Source: Mangrovimicrobium sediminis (GTDB lineage: Bacteria > Pseudomonadota > Gammaproteobacteria > Pseudomonadales > Halieaceae). From it: a stretch of DNA of 64,000 nt. Location: positions 248,001 through 312,000 of the forward strand of contig NZ_SRLE01000001.1 of assembly GCF_004745945.1 (NCBI RefSeq). The letters are read 5' to 3'. Position 1 is the stretch's first letter. Every line of letters begins with the position of its first letter. Position numbers and translations under genes: made by a program. The notes under the pieces were generated by a model. It ran no database searches and was not told the origin of the DNA. It saw nothing but the letters and a program-made list of their open reading frames with translations. Of this stretch, positions 1 through 8,279 are shown piece after piece.

Positions 1-1255
1 GCAGGCTGTCCGGGTTGGTGGTACCGATACCGACCAGCCCGTTGTCCTGGATCACCACAGCGTTCTGTACCACGCTGCCCGGGTTACAGATGTCGCTGCC
101 CGAAAAGGTGATACTGCCGATGGTGAAACGGTTGCGCCCGTCCTCGCTGCCGCCGAGCAACACCTGCAGGTCGGTACCGTGGCGCGGGTTGTTGTCGGCA
201 CGTTGCATCAGCGCGGGTACGATCGGCGACACCAGTGCGCCATCGACGGTGCGCTCCAGGTAGTCCCGCCCCGCGGCATCGCGAAACTCGAGGCGGCCAT
301 CCAGCAGGCGGGCGTCGCCGGTGACACGCACATTGCCCTCGAGCCACACCAGTTCCTTGGGTTTGAGGCGGCCGTCACAGTAGTGCAGGTCGCTGGTCTT
401 TACCTGGCGCGCGCGGCACACGGCGTCGTTGTTGCCGGCCGGGTCGGGTTCGTCGGTGCGCTCGCGCAGGCGGATCAGCCCCTGGGCGGCGAACAGCGAT
501 TCCGCGACCACGCCGAGCAGGCGGCGCTTGGCGCGGCTGGCCATCAGCGCCTCGTAGACCTGGTCTGGCGTCTGGGTACCCGCGCCGCTGTCCAGCGCCT
601 GCTGCGCGGCGGGATCGACCAGCGGCAGGAAGGCATTGTCCGCGGCGGACCAGTGCACATGCCCCAGGGGTACCAGCCAGCGCGCCGTGGCGTCGTCCAC
701 CGGCAGCTGCTGGTGCGGCACTGCACCATCGCACAACAGCTGCGCGTCCGGATCGACGCTGATCAGGGCTTCACGAGCGTCGACCAGCAACTGATCGTTG
801 ACGGTAATCCCGCTCTGCCGGTCGAGGATACTGGTCTTGCCGCCGACTTCGATGGCGAAGCTCTCGCCCGCGCGGGCGTAGCTGTCCTGGGCCGAGCAGG
901 CATTGAATCCGGGGCGCGTGGCCGACAGGTCGGTCTCGTCGTAACGGATCCAGACATCGACATTGCCTGAACCCACGCCGACGAACTGGCCGGCCTCGAT
1001 CCGCGTCGGGTTGCTGACCACGATAATCCGGCCGTAGCCGTCCACCGCCACGCCGGGCTGCACGTAGTACTCGACGGTGGTATCGGTAACCGGCTGCGAC
1101 ACCAGGTCGAGACCCACGGCGATGCCCCAGCTGTGCTGGCCGAGGTTCTGCCGCGCCGCGGTGGTGCGCAGGTAATCGACAATGGCGTTGAGATCCACCG
1201 CGCTCAGGTATTGCAGCGCGAAGAAACTGGGTCGTTCTGCGGCGATACTGGCCAT
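1..1255 (-). CDS. eCIS distal protein, tail-fibre-like, partial (runs off left edge)
   Basis: About 418 residues are visible, starting at an ATG at 1255 with a GGAGGAG ribosome site just upstream; the 3' end is outside the window. The N-terminal segment (residues about 10-85) contains a Y-L-S-A-x-D-L motif, then QHSWGIAVGLDL, then PGVAVDGYGRIIVV. This matches the N-terminal domain of the two genes upstream in the operon (1272-3131 and 3134-6037). The last visible residues read V-V-I-Q-D-N-G-L-V-G-I-G-T-T-N-P, the repeat signature common in phage tail fibres just ahead of their receptor-binding or chaperone parts. I infer a fibre or baseplate-attached appendage of the contractile injection system. 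The exact role is unknown, and the complete C-terminus would be needed to say whether it binds a receptor. Confidence 0.75.
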   Translation of the reverse strand, partial: MASIAAERPSFFALQYLSAVDLNAIVDYLRTTAARQNLGQHSWGIAVGLDLVSQPVTDTTVEYYVQPGVAVDGYGRIIVVSNPTRIEAGQFVGVGSGNVDVWIRYDETDLSATRPGFNACSAQDSYARAGESFAIEVGGKTSILDRQSGITVNDQLLVDAREALISVDPDAQLLCDGAVPHQQLPVDDATARWLVPLGHVHWSAADNAFLPLVDPAAQQALDSGAGTQTPDQVYEALMASRAKRRLLGVVAESLFAAQGLIRLRERTDEPDPAGNNDAVCRARQVKTSDLHYCDGRLKPKELVWLEGNVRVTGDARLLDGRLEFRDAAGRDYLERTVDGALVSPIVPALMQRADNNPRHGTDLQVLLGGSEDGRNRFTIGSITFSGSDICNPGSVVQNAVVIQDNGLVGIGTTNPDSL

Positions 1256-1271
1256 GCTCTCCTCCGGCGCC

Positions 1272-3131
1272 CTAGAGATTCAGGTTTTTCAGCAGGGTCT
1301 TGAGCTGGGCGTCTTGCAGCTCGACTTTCAGGCGCAGGTCCCTGAGTTCTTTCTCGACCGCACTCGTGCCCGCCTGCGGCGCCTCGCCTGACAGCTCGCG
1401 GCGAAACTCGTCCATGCGGTGTTCGGCCTTGCCACTGCCGAGCACCGTGTCGAGAAACGGCTTCACCGCGACTTCACCGACGATCAGCAGCGGCAGGTTG
1501 CGCGCCTCTACCTCGGAAAGGGGCTGGCCGTTGTCCGGCAGGCGAAAGCGCGGCGATACCGCGTTGAGCACCGCGCCGAGTTGCAGCGGCTGCGAGCCGC
1601 GCGCCTGCATGTCGCCCAGCAGTCGGGAAAAGTTCTGCACCTGCAGGCCAGCCTGCGGCGCGAAACGCGATGCCACCCGCCCGGAGGCCGCCTGCATGAC
1701 GCTGGCGCTGTAGGCCGGCGTCACCGAACCCAGCGGTGAGGTGGTCATGCCGGCGACATTCGACGGCACTCCCTGGGGTTGGGTCGCGGTGCCGGGAACC
1801 GTGCCCGGCACATCGTCGATAATGTCGTCGAACAGGCCGAGCAGGGAGTTGCAACACATCTCGTCGAGCAGGTCGCGGATGAAATCCATGATCGGCAGGA
1901 TGCCCACCCAGTGAGCCATCGCCGGCCAGGTGACCATCATCTGTCGCTCGGTGGTCCAGTTGCAGATACTGAGCACCTTGCAGTCGCGGGCGCGCACCCG
2001 TATCGAAGCCAGCGGCACGCGGGTGTCGCAGGTCGATGGCGGGGGCGGCGGCAGCAGCGCCAGGCACAGGCAGTTCCTGACGCCCTCCGCCCAGGCGCTG
2101 ATCAACTGCAGGTAGGCGTTGAGGAACAGCTGTTCATAGTTCTCGAGGTTGCTGGCGCTGGGGCAGGTCACCGCCAGCAGGTAATCGATGATCTCGCAGC
2201 GCACGTTGCGGTGTGTCTGGAAGTACTTGAGCAGATTGTCCCGGAAGCGGCAGCACCACTGGGTGAGCTGGGCGGCCTGGGTATCGAGGTTGCCATCGGG
2301 ATCGAGTTGCGGCATGGGCGGCACCGCATCGATGAGCGGCTGCGCGCAACAGTTAAACGCCTCCCAGAAGGCGCCCTGCAGCGGCACCAACTGGTCGTCA
2401 TCGTCGCGCGGGTCCTCATTCTCCGGCTTGCGGTAGACGCCGAAGCGGTAGCCCTCGCAGGTCACCGTGGGCTCGCACTCGGGCGGAGCACCGCGGTAGG
2501 TCGTGGTCCCTGCAGTGGGTGTTGCAGTTGTACCACAACCGCATCCGGCGCTGCTCTTGCCATTCGCAGGAGTGCCACCTGCGCAGCCGCAATCGCCACC
2601 GCAGCCACAGGCGTTGCCAGCCCCCCCTGCACCCGGCGCCCCGCAGCTGTTGCCGCGCAGCGCGGTCACACCGCGACTGGCCCACTCCTGGTAGCTCACG
2701 GTCAGCACCCATTCTTCGACAAGGTCGTCGCAGTTGTTGCCGCGGGGCTCGCGGAAGGGCTGGCACTCCGGCTGCGGGTCGGCCTGCTTGCACTTGCGGA
2801 TCAGGTCGCACAGGCCGACGCTGGTCTCCTCGCAGACGACGATGTCATCGCCGCAGGGGTCGACCGCGTAGCCCTGGGTGACTTTCACGTCGCCACAGGG
2901 GTCGCAGACCACCAGCAGCCCGTTGACCACGCCCCAGCCGTGCAGGTTGCGGGTATGCAGGCGATGCTTGTTGCGAATGTACTGGTCGAGCCGGTTGAGG
3001 TCCTGCTCGCTGAGCAGCTGCCCGGCGAAGAATCGCGGCCGGCACAGGCACTCCAGGGCGCCGCAGTCCGGGCAGCAGGCGGGATTCCTGGCCGGGGGGC
3101 GGCACTGGGTGGATTCAGTGGTGGTGGCCAT
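1272..3131 (-). CDS. eCIS accessory protein with shared N-terminal domain and Gly/Cys-rich segment
   Basis: 619 aa, ATG at 3131, two bases after the stop of the preceding gene, so translationally linked to the injection-system operon. Residues about 33-100 (F-F-A-G-Q-L-L, then LHGWGVVNGLLV, then YAVDPCGDDIVV) are homologous to the N-termini of both neighbours. It is rich in cysteine, with clusters near the N-terminus (CCPDCGALECLC). Around residues 165-215 it has a low-complexity Gly/Cys segment with several C-G-C-G runs. The last 30 residues (EKELRDLRLKVELQDAQLKTL) look like a coiled coil, which could drive trimer formation. I do not recognise a named family and no catalytic motif is visible. 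A structural baseplate or fibre-adaptor role is inferred only from position and the shared domain. Confidence 0.75.
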   Translation of the reverse strand: MATTTESTQCRPPARNPACCPDCGALECLCRPRFFAGQLLSEQDLNRLDQYIRNKHRLHTRNLHGWGVVNGLLVVCDPCGDVKVTQGYAVDPCGDDIVVCEETSVGLCDLIRKCKQADPQPECQPFREPRGNNCDDLVEEWVLTVSYQEWASRGVTALRGNSCGAPGAGGAGNACGCGGDCGCAGGTPANGKSSAGCGCGTTATPTAGTTTYRGAPPECEPTVTCEGYRFGVYRKPENEDPRDDDDQLVPLQGAFWEAFNCCAQPLIDAVPPMPQLDPDGNLDTQAAQLTQWCCRFRDNLLKYFQTHRNVRCEIIDYLLAVTCPSASNLENYEQLFLNAYLQLISAWAEGVRNCLCLALLPPPPPSTCDTRVPLASIRVRARDCKVLSICNWTTERQMMVTWPAMAHWVGILPIMDFIRDLLDEMCCNSLLGLFDDIIDDVPGTVPGTATQPQGVPSNVAGMTTSPLGSVTPAYSASVMQAASGRVASRFAPQAGLQVQNFSRLLGDMQARGSQPLQLGAVLNAVSPRFRLPDNGQPLSEVEARNLPLLIVGEVAVKPFLDTVLGSGKAEHRMDEFRRELSGEAPQAGTSAVEKELRDLRLKVELQDAQLKTLLKNLNL

Positions 3132-3133
3132 GA

Positions 3134-6037
3134 CTACTCTCCCTGGTCAAAGGAAATGTGATTGCGCAGCCTCGCCATCAGGCTGGAGCCGATACCGGGA
3201 ATATTCAGCAGGTCGGCCTCGCTGTTCAGCGGCGCCGCGTTGCGCGCATTGATGATGGCGTCGGCCAGTTCCGGACCGATGCCGTTGAGGGCGATCAATT
3301 CATCGCGGCTGGCCGTATTCACCGCTACCCGCGGACTGCTGAGCATGGCCAGCGCCCGCGCCTGGCTCTCGGCGCGCTGGCCCTCGTAGTCGGTGAAGTA
3401 GGCGCGATTGACCACCACCATCCCCGGCAGTTCGCCGACAGGAAGTCCGGGCAGCTGCTCCCGGGCATAGCTGAACCAGCTGATGAACTCGCCGCCCGGC
3501 ACGCCGTCGCCGGTGCGCTGGGCGGTGGGCTGGGTGGGGTCGGCATTGGTCAGCCACTGCGGCAGGTGGTTGAGGTCGGCGCCGCGGTTTTCCCGGTCGC
3601 GGATGAAATCCCCGTGCACGGAAATGCGCAGGTTGAAACCGGTACGCAGCTGACCCACCCAGTCCACGGGCACCAGGATCTCGGCGCCGTTGACGAAATC
3701 CACATCGATGCGCTGGTCGCGCGAGAAGCCCTGCAACTCGCATTCGAAACCGCTGAAGACACCGGGATAGATGCGGGTGAACAGCCAGTGCTGCTCGTAG
3801 ATAACACTCTGCAGTTCGGTAAAACACACGCGGATCGTATTCGGGTTGAGATCGTCCGCGCGTACCGGCGCGTCGAAGCGGATGGCAAAGCGAAAGAACG
3901 GAATGTCGTTCTCGAACACCAGCATGGATTCCAGCTGCTCGCCGCGGTACACGGCGTCGTGGAACCAACTGATGTTGCACAGGTGGGCGAGGTTCGGGTT
4001 GCAGTTGCCCGGCAGTTCCAGTTCCAGGCGCAGGTCTTCCTCGCCGATTTCCACCACGGTGCCCGAGGGCGGCTGGCCGCAGGGAATCATGGTCACCTCG
4101 ACCTCGGTAATGCTGCGACCGTCTTCGCCGGGGGTACCGGGATCGCCCGGTGCGCCCGGTGTCCCCGGTGTCCCCGGTGTCCCCGGTGCGCCGGGTTGCC
4201 CGGGAGGCCCCTGCTCACCGCCACCGGTACCGCCGCAACAGTTGTCCAGCAGGCACTCCAGCGCAGCGACGATGGCCTGGGTGCTGGGCAGCCGTTGGCG
4301 GCCGAGGTTATTGTCGATGCGCGCAATACCCGCGGCGAGGTCCTCCAGCGGGTCGGGGGGCGGCGCAGGCAGGTCCAGCACGCGATAGCCGGGCCGGTAG
4401 TTCTCGATAGTAGCCAGCACCAGGCAGTCGGCGCTGGCGCAATCCGGGCACTCGTCTGGCCACAGCAGGTCGCGGCAATTCACCTCACTGATATCCAGCA
4501 CGGCTACGCCGCCGGCGTTATCGACCTCGGCATCGGCGATGTAGGGCACGAACAGGCGGTCGCCCGCGGCGGTCAGGGCCAGCGCGGTGGACAGATCGCC
4601 CACCGCGACCGGGTTGCCCGCTGCCACGGGGTTGCCCTCGCGCAGGCGATGCAGGTTCACGCTCTGCACATAACCCTGCCCCGCGTCGTCCACCAGCACA
4701 TAGGCCCAGTGGCCGCCCTCGCTGCTGACCGCCGCCACGGGTGGGTGCGCCAGTCCCACGGAGCCAATCACCGCTCCACCACCCGCGGGGTCGACCAGCC
4801 GCAGGACACTGTTCACGCTGTCCAGCGACAGCAGTTCATCCGGTGCGCTGGAGACCACCACGCTGACCCCGCTGCTGCGTTCCACGGTAGCGTCGGAGAC
4901 TGCGTTGATCGCCAGCGGTGCGAAGTCCGTCGCGTCGACATCGAAGCGCAGTACGTCGCTACCATCTGGCTGTGTGCTGTAGATGTACTGCAAGGCGGTA
5001 CCCGCGGCCAGGCCGTGCAGGTCCAACCCGTGATCCAGCGTATTCGCCGGGTCCATCGGTGCAGCGAGGCCGGCATCCCACAGGCGCAGCCGGCCACCGG
5101 CGTGAAAGAGCACCGCGAGCCGGCCATCGGCCAGAGTCAGCGCCGAGGCCGCGGAGTTGTCCGAGGCGGCGATGGTGGCCTGGCGCTGGGGGCCGGTGGC
5201 GAGGTTGCCGCCGCTGGCGTCGAACACCCAAAGCTCGGCGTCCCCCGCCGCGATACCGCCGTCGCTGGCCACCACCGCGTAGACTTCATCGCCGGCGACG
5301 CTGGCCGCGATAGCGAGACCTTCGCGCTCGAGCGCAAACGAAGCCTCGATGGCAAAGTTGTCCGTGCTCACCTGGTACAGCACGGCGTTGTTGTCCGCGG
5401 TCAGCACGTACAAACGGTTGCTGGCCTCGTGCAGCAGCACCTGCGCGGCGTGGGCGATGTTCACCGTGGCGTTCCATGCCAGCTCCGGCTGGTGCAGGGG
5501 GTTCGCCTGCTCCGGCGGGTCGATCACCAGGTCGATCTCGTAGGACTCGAGAATACGGTTCGGGGCGCAGCGGGTATCATCACAGCCGCACTCGTCGTAA
5601 AGCACCGGGATATCCTCGCCGGGACACTCGCGGTAGCGGATACACAGCTGCAATGTATGCGGTGCATTCTCCGGTGCATCCGGGTCGTCGCCCGCCTGTT
5701 CGAGACCGGCGAGCAGGTCCTGCATAGCGGGGAACGCGTACAGGTCGATGACCTCCTCGTGCGCGACCAGGATATCCTTGCCGCAACAATCCACCGCACT
5801 GCCGGGCAGCAGGGTCACGTAGCGTTCGTCGCAGGGCTCCGCCTGCGCCGCGACGCGCAGGCCGCAGACCACACCGCTGCCGTGCAGGCGCTGGTGGTGC
5901 AGGCGGATCTTCTCCATGAAGTAGCGCTGCTCGTCGGTGAAGTCGCGCTCCACCATCAGCTTGCCGGTGAAGTAGTTGTTGCGGCTGAAGCTCTCGGCCT
6001 CGCAGCTGTGACAATCGGGTCGCTTACTGGTAGCCAT
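3134..6037 (-). CDS. eCIS accessory protein: shared N-domain, propeller-like region, collagen-like repeat, ComEA-like HhH tail
   Basis: 967 aa, ATG at 6037 behind an AGGGGG ribosome site. Residues about 15-100 carry the same domain as its downstream neighbours (N-Y-F-T-G-K-L, then LHGSGVVCGLRV, then SAVDCCGKDILV). Residues about 190-510 are beta-rich and repetitive (patterns like NRLYVLTADNNAVLYQVST), consistent with a beta-propeller. Residues about 607-639 are roughly eleven Gly-X-Y triplets (G-P-P, G-Q-P, then G-A/T-P repeats), a collagen-like triple-helix segment. The final 64 residues (VNTASRDELIALNGIGPELA, then NIPGIGSSLMARLRNHI) are a tandem helix-hairpin-helix of the ComEA type, which usually binds DNA backbone. 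I know of no described injection-system component with this combination. Its place among baseplate genes suggests a trimeric structural part; any DNA-related function is speculation. Confidence 0.8.
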   Translation of the reverse strand: MATSKRPDCHSCEAESFSRNNYFTGKLMVERDFTDEQRYFMEKIRLHHQRLHGSGVVCGLRVAAQAEPCDERYVTLLPGSAVDCCGKDILVAHEEVIDLYAFPAMQDLLAGLEQAGDDPDAPENAPHTLQLCIRYRECPGEDIPVLYDECGCDDTRCAPNRILESYEIDLVIDPPEQANPLHQPELAWNATVNIAHAAQVLLHEASNRLYVLTADNNAVLYQVSTDNFAIEASFALEREGLAIAASVAGDEVYAVVASDGGIAAGDAELWVFDASGGNLATGPQRQATIAASDNSAASALTLADGRLAVLFHAGGRLRLWDAGLAAPMDPANTLDHGLDLHGLAAGTALQYIYSTQPDGSDVLRFDVDATDFAPLAINAVSDATVERSSGVSVVVSSAPDELLSLDSVNSVLRLVDPAGGGAVIGSVGLAHPPVAAVSSEGGHWAYVLVDDAGQGYVQSVNLHRLREGNPVAAGNPVAVGDLSTALALTAAGDRLFVPYIADAEVDNAGGVAVLDISEVNCRDLLWPDECPDCASADCLVLATIENYRPGYRVLDLPAPPPDPLEDLAAGIARIDNNLGRQRLPSTQAIVAALECLLDNCCGGTGGGEQGPPGQPGAPGTPGTPGTPGAPGDPGTPGEDGRSITEVEVTMIPCGQPPSGTVVEIGEEDLRLELELPGNCNPNLAHLCNISWFHDAVYRGEQLESMLVFENDIPFFRFAIRFDAPVRADDLNPNTIRVCFTELQSVIYEQHWLFTRIYPGVFSGFECELQGFSRDQRIDVDFVNGAEILVPVDWVGQLRTGFNLRISVHGDFIRDRENRGADLNHLPQWLTNADPTQPTAQRTGDGVPGGEFISWFSYAREQLPGLPVGELPGMVVVNRAYFTDYEGQRAESQARALAMLSSPRVAVNTASRDELIALNGIGPELADAIINARNAAPLNSEADLLNIPGIGSSLMARLRNHISFDQGE

Positions 6038-6092
6038 GATGACAACCCCCTGGTTCGATACTTGAATTCACTGCCACCTCCTCCGCGCCTGC

Positions 6093-8279
6093 TCAGCGCA
6101 ACCGGGTCGTGGTGCCGATGCGCGCCTTCTCACCGACACGCAGTGTGCTGTCGGCATCGTCCTGTTCACCCAGTACACTGGCCTTGCCGAGTTCGGCAGT
6201 GCCCAGCGTGACACCGCGCGGGTAGCAGCCGATAACCGAGTCGTAGCCGATCATCGACTGGATGCCGATGCGAAAACGCGGTTCCACGTAGATGATGTCC
6301 GCCGCCGTATGCGCGGGTTTTTCCGCCTCGACCAGGCGGGCGATACTGCGCCGGAAACCCTGCAGGCGTCCCACCCAGGCGGGCAGGAAGACGGAAAACC
6401 GATGCGCGTAGACATGGAACGGGTCGCGCAACGGGTCCTGGATCGCATTGAGCTGGGTCACCTCGAGCTGCGCGTTGCCGTCGCCGGAGTCTCCGCGCAA
6501 CTGGCTGCGGTTGACGATCTTCTGGCCCCACAACCGCGCCTGTTCCCCCAGGCGCCCACAACCCACAAACAGCCAGCGGCGCAGCACGAAGTGCTCCAGC
6601 AACAACCCCGGCGGTTCCCACGTTACATTGTGCTGGTCCGGGCAGGGTCGGCAGGTGGGCGCCTGCACACACTGGCGGCTGGAGAAGCCCAGGTAGAGAT
6701 CGAGCATATGGCGTAGCCCGGCAAGCGTTCCCCGGCACTGGTAGAGATGGCCCGCCTGCTTGACCAGCCGCCGCCGCGTCGCCAGCGGCAACTGGCGGTC
6801 GAGGGTGACGCCCACCCAGGACGCCAGCCAGGACAGGAAATCGCTGCGCCCTGCTTCAGCCGGTGCGGAGAGCGGGTCGAGCAGCGCACCCATGCCATCG
6901 ATATGCGCCTCGAGCTGGCGGAAGCCGCGGTCGAATATTCCCAGAAAGCGGTCGGTAAAGTCGGCGGAGAGCGGCTCCTCGGCGAACACCGCCGGCAGGT
7001 AGCGCGCCAGACTGATGCGCGGAAAATCCAGCGCGGCACTGCACACCACAGGAGTAGTCGTGGTGTCCGAGTGCATCTCGATGCGCAACCACAGGAAACG
7101 CCCCGGCAGCGAACGCAGCAGGCAGTCCCAGTCCAGCGCGGCGCCGTCCTGCCCCTCCGGGGGGAACACCCATTGCCGGGTGGCCCACTGCGCGTCGTCC
7201 AGGGCCACCAGTTGGGCCGTCGTCAGTTCGGTCTCCGCGCTGTAGCTGGACACGCGCACACGCGTGCCCTCGGGCACGACCAGTCGCAGGGCGATACGAT
7301 CCCACTGGCAGCGATACAGGCGGCTGTCCAGGGCCTCGCTGAAGGCGGTACCGGACGCCAGGAAGCGGGAGGTCTGCGGCTCGGCGGCGGGCACCGGCCG
7401 GCCCGCGGCATCGAACCAGCGCGACTGACCTGCCGCTTCACCCAGCGGGTTGTAGCGCGCGCAGAGCCAGCCGAGATCGACGTTGCCCGCTGCATCCACC
7501 GCGAAGTACGGTGCGGCAAACCGGGCGCAGACGCTGTCGACACTGTGCACCTCGCCCAGCGCTTCGCCGCCCGGGAGTTGCAGGACCTGCACCGGCAGCA
7601 GCGGGTCGATCAACAGGTAAAGGCGGTTATCGACGTCTATCGCCAGCGCCTGCACCGCGCCGACCCCCGCGATGGCGCCCAGCCAGCGACCGGCAAAATT
7701 GAACTGGTGCACGCAACCGTTGGCCGGGTCGGCCACCAGCACGCGGCGGTCGCTGCTGACGCACACATCCACCGGCGACCAGGGCTGCGCGAGCTCGTCC
7801 GGCGGCGGCGCCCAGAAACCGCGGACCAGAAAGCCGAGCAGGCTGTACACCACCAGGCGGTGATTGCCGGTATCCGCCACCAGCAGGTTGTCGCCGCACA
7901 CGGCGATCGCCGAAGGGGCGTCGAACTGGCGTGGCCCGGCACCGACGCCTCCTGTACAGGGCACATTGTCGAAGCGGCACGCGCAGGGGTCGAATTTCTT
8001 CAGCCGTGCATTCGCGCTGTCCAGCAGCAGTATGCCGCAGTCACTGGTGTAGGCCAGGTGGCGCGGCAGCTGCAGCCCGCCAAAGGCGCCGCTGGCTTCA
8101 CCGAGTTCGCGCTGTACACCGGGCTGGCGCGCCAACCGCAGGTCGCCACAGGGCGAGATGTCGATACCATCGCGCTGCGCCAGGTGCCAACCCGCCAGCC
8201 CGTTGAGCGGCAGCGTGCGCGGATCGTGTGGCGGCCGGCTGGTGAGCGGCAGCCAGGGCGCATTGCTGTGAGCACCCAT
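6093..8279 (-). CDS. eCIS baseplate protein, beta-propeller fused to TIGR02242-type tail domain (Afp12-like)
   Basis: 728 aa; its ATG overlaps the TGA of the baseplate-J gene (ATGA). The N-terminal about 260 residues show NHL/propeller-type blades (for example GGVGAGPRQFDAPSAIAVCG, then DNLLVADTGNHRLVVYS). From about residue 420 it reads LARYLPAVFAEEPLSADFTD and FLSWLASWVGVTLDRQLP, then RGTLAGLRHMLDLYLGF. This is the signature of the phage tail protein domain TIGR02242 (P2 gpI-like), the wedge partner of baseplate J in eCIS. Such proteins join the baseplate ring to fibres. The propeller extension is additional to the core domain and may be a surface-exposed binding module. Assignment of the core domain is strong; the propeller role is inferred. 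Confidence 0.88.
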   Translation of the reverse strand: MGAHSNAPWLPLTSRPPHDPRTLPLNGLAGWHLAQRDGIDISPCGDLRLARQPGVQRELGEASGAFGGLQLPRHLAYTSDCGILLLDSANARLKKFDPCACRFDNVPCTGGVGAGPRQFDAPSAIAVCGDNLLVADTGNHRLVVYSLLGFLVRGFWAPPPDELAQPWSPVDVCVSSDRRVLVADPANGCVHQFNFAGRWLGAIAGVGAVQALAIDVDNRLYLLIDPLLPVQVLQLPGGEALGEVHSVDSVCARFAAPYFAVDAAGNVDLGWLCARYNPLGEAAGQSRWFDAAGRPVPAAEPQTSRFLASGTAFSEALDSRLYRCQWDRIALRLVVPEGTRVRVSSYSAETELTTAQLVALDDAQWATRQWVFPPEGQDGAALDWDCLLRSLPGRFLWLRIEMHSDTTTTPVVCSAALDFPRISLARYLPAVFAEEPLSADFTDRFLGIFDRGFRQLEAHIDGMGALLDPLSAPAEAGRSDFLSWLASWVGVTLDRQLPLATRRRLVKQAGHLYQCRGTLAGLRHMLDLYLGFSSRQCVQAPTCRPCPDQHNVTWEPPGLLLEHFVLRRWLFVGCGRLGEQARLWGQKIVNRSQLRGDSGDGNAQLEVTQLNAIQDPLRDPFHVYAHRFSVFLPAWVGRLQGFRRSIARLVEAEKPAHTAADIIYVEPRFRIGIQSMIGYDSVIGCYPRGVTLGTAELGKASVLGEQDDADSTLRVGEKARIGTTTRLR

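Noticed and set aside
3158-6211. 1017-codon plus-strand open frame
   Set aside because: It is antisense to the 967-aa eCIS protein, with shadow composition and no family features; the minus-strand reading has clear motifs and ribosome sites.
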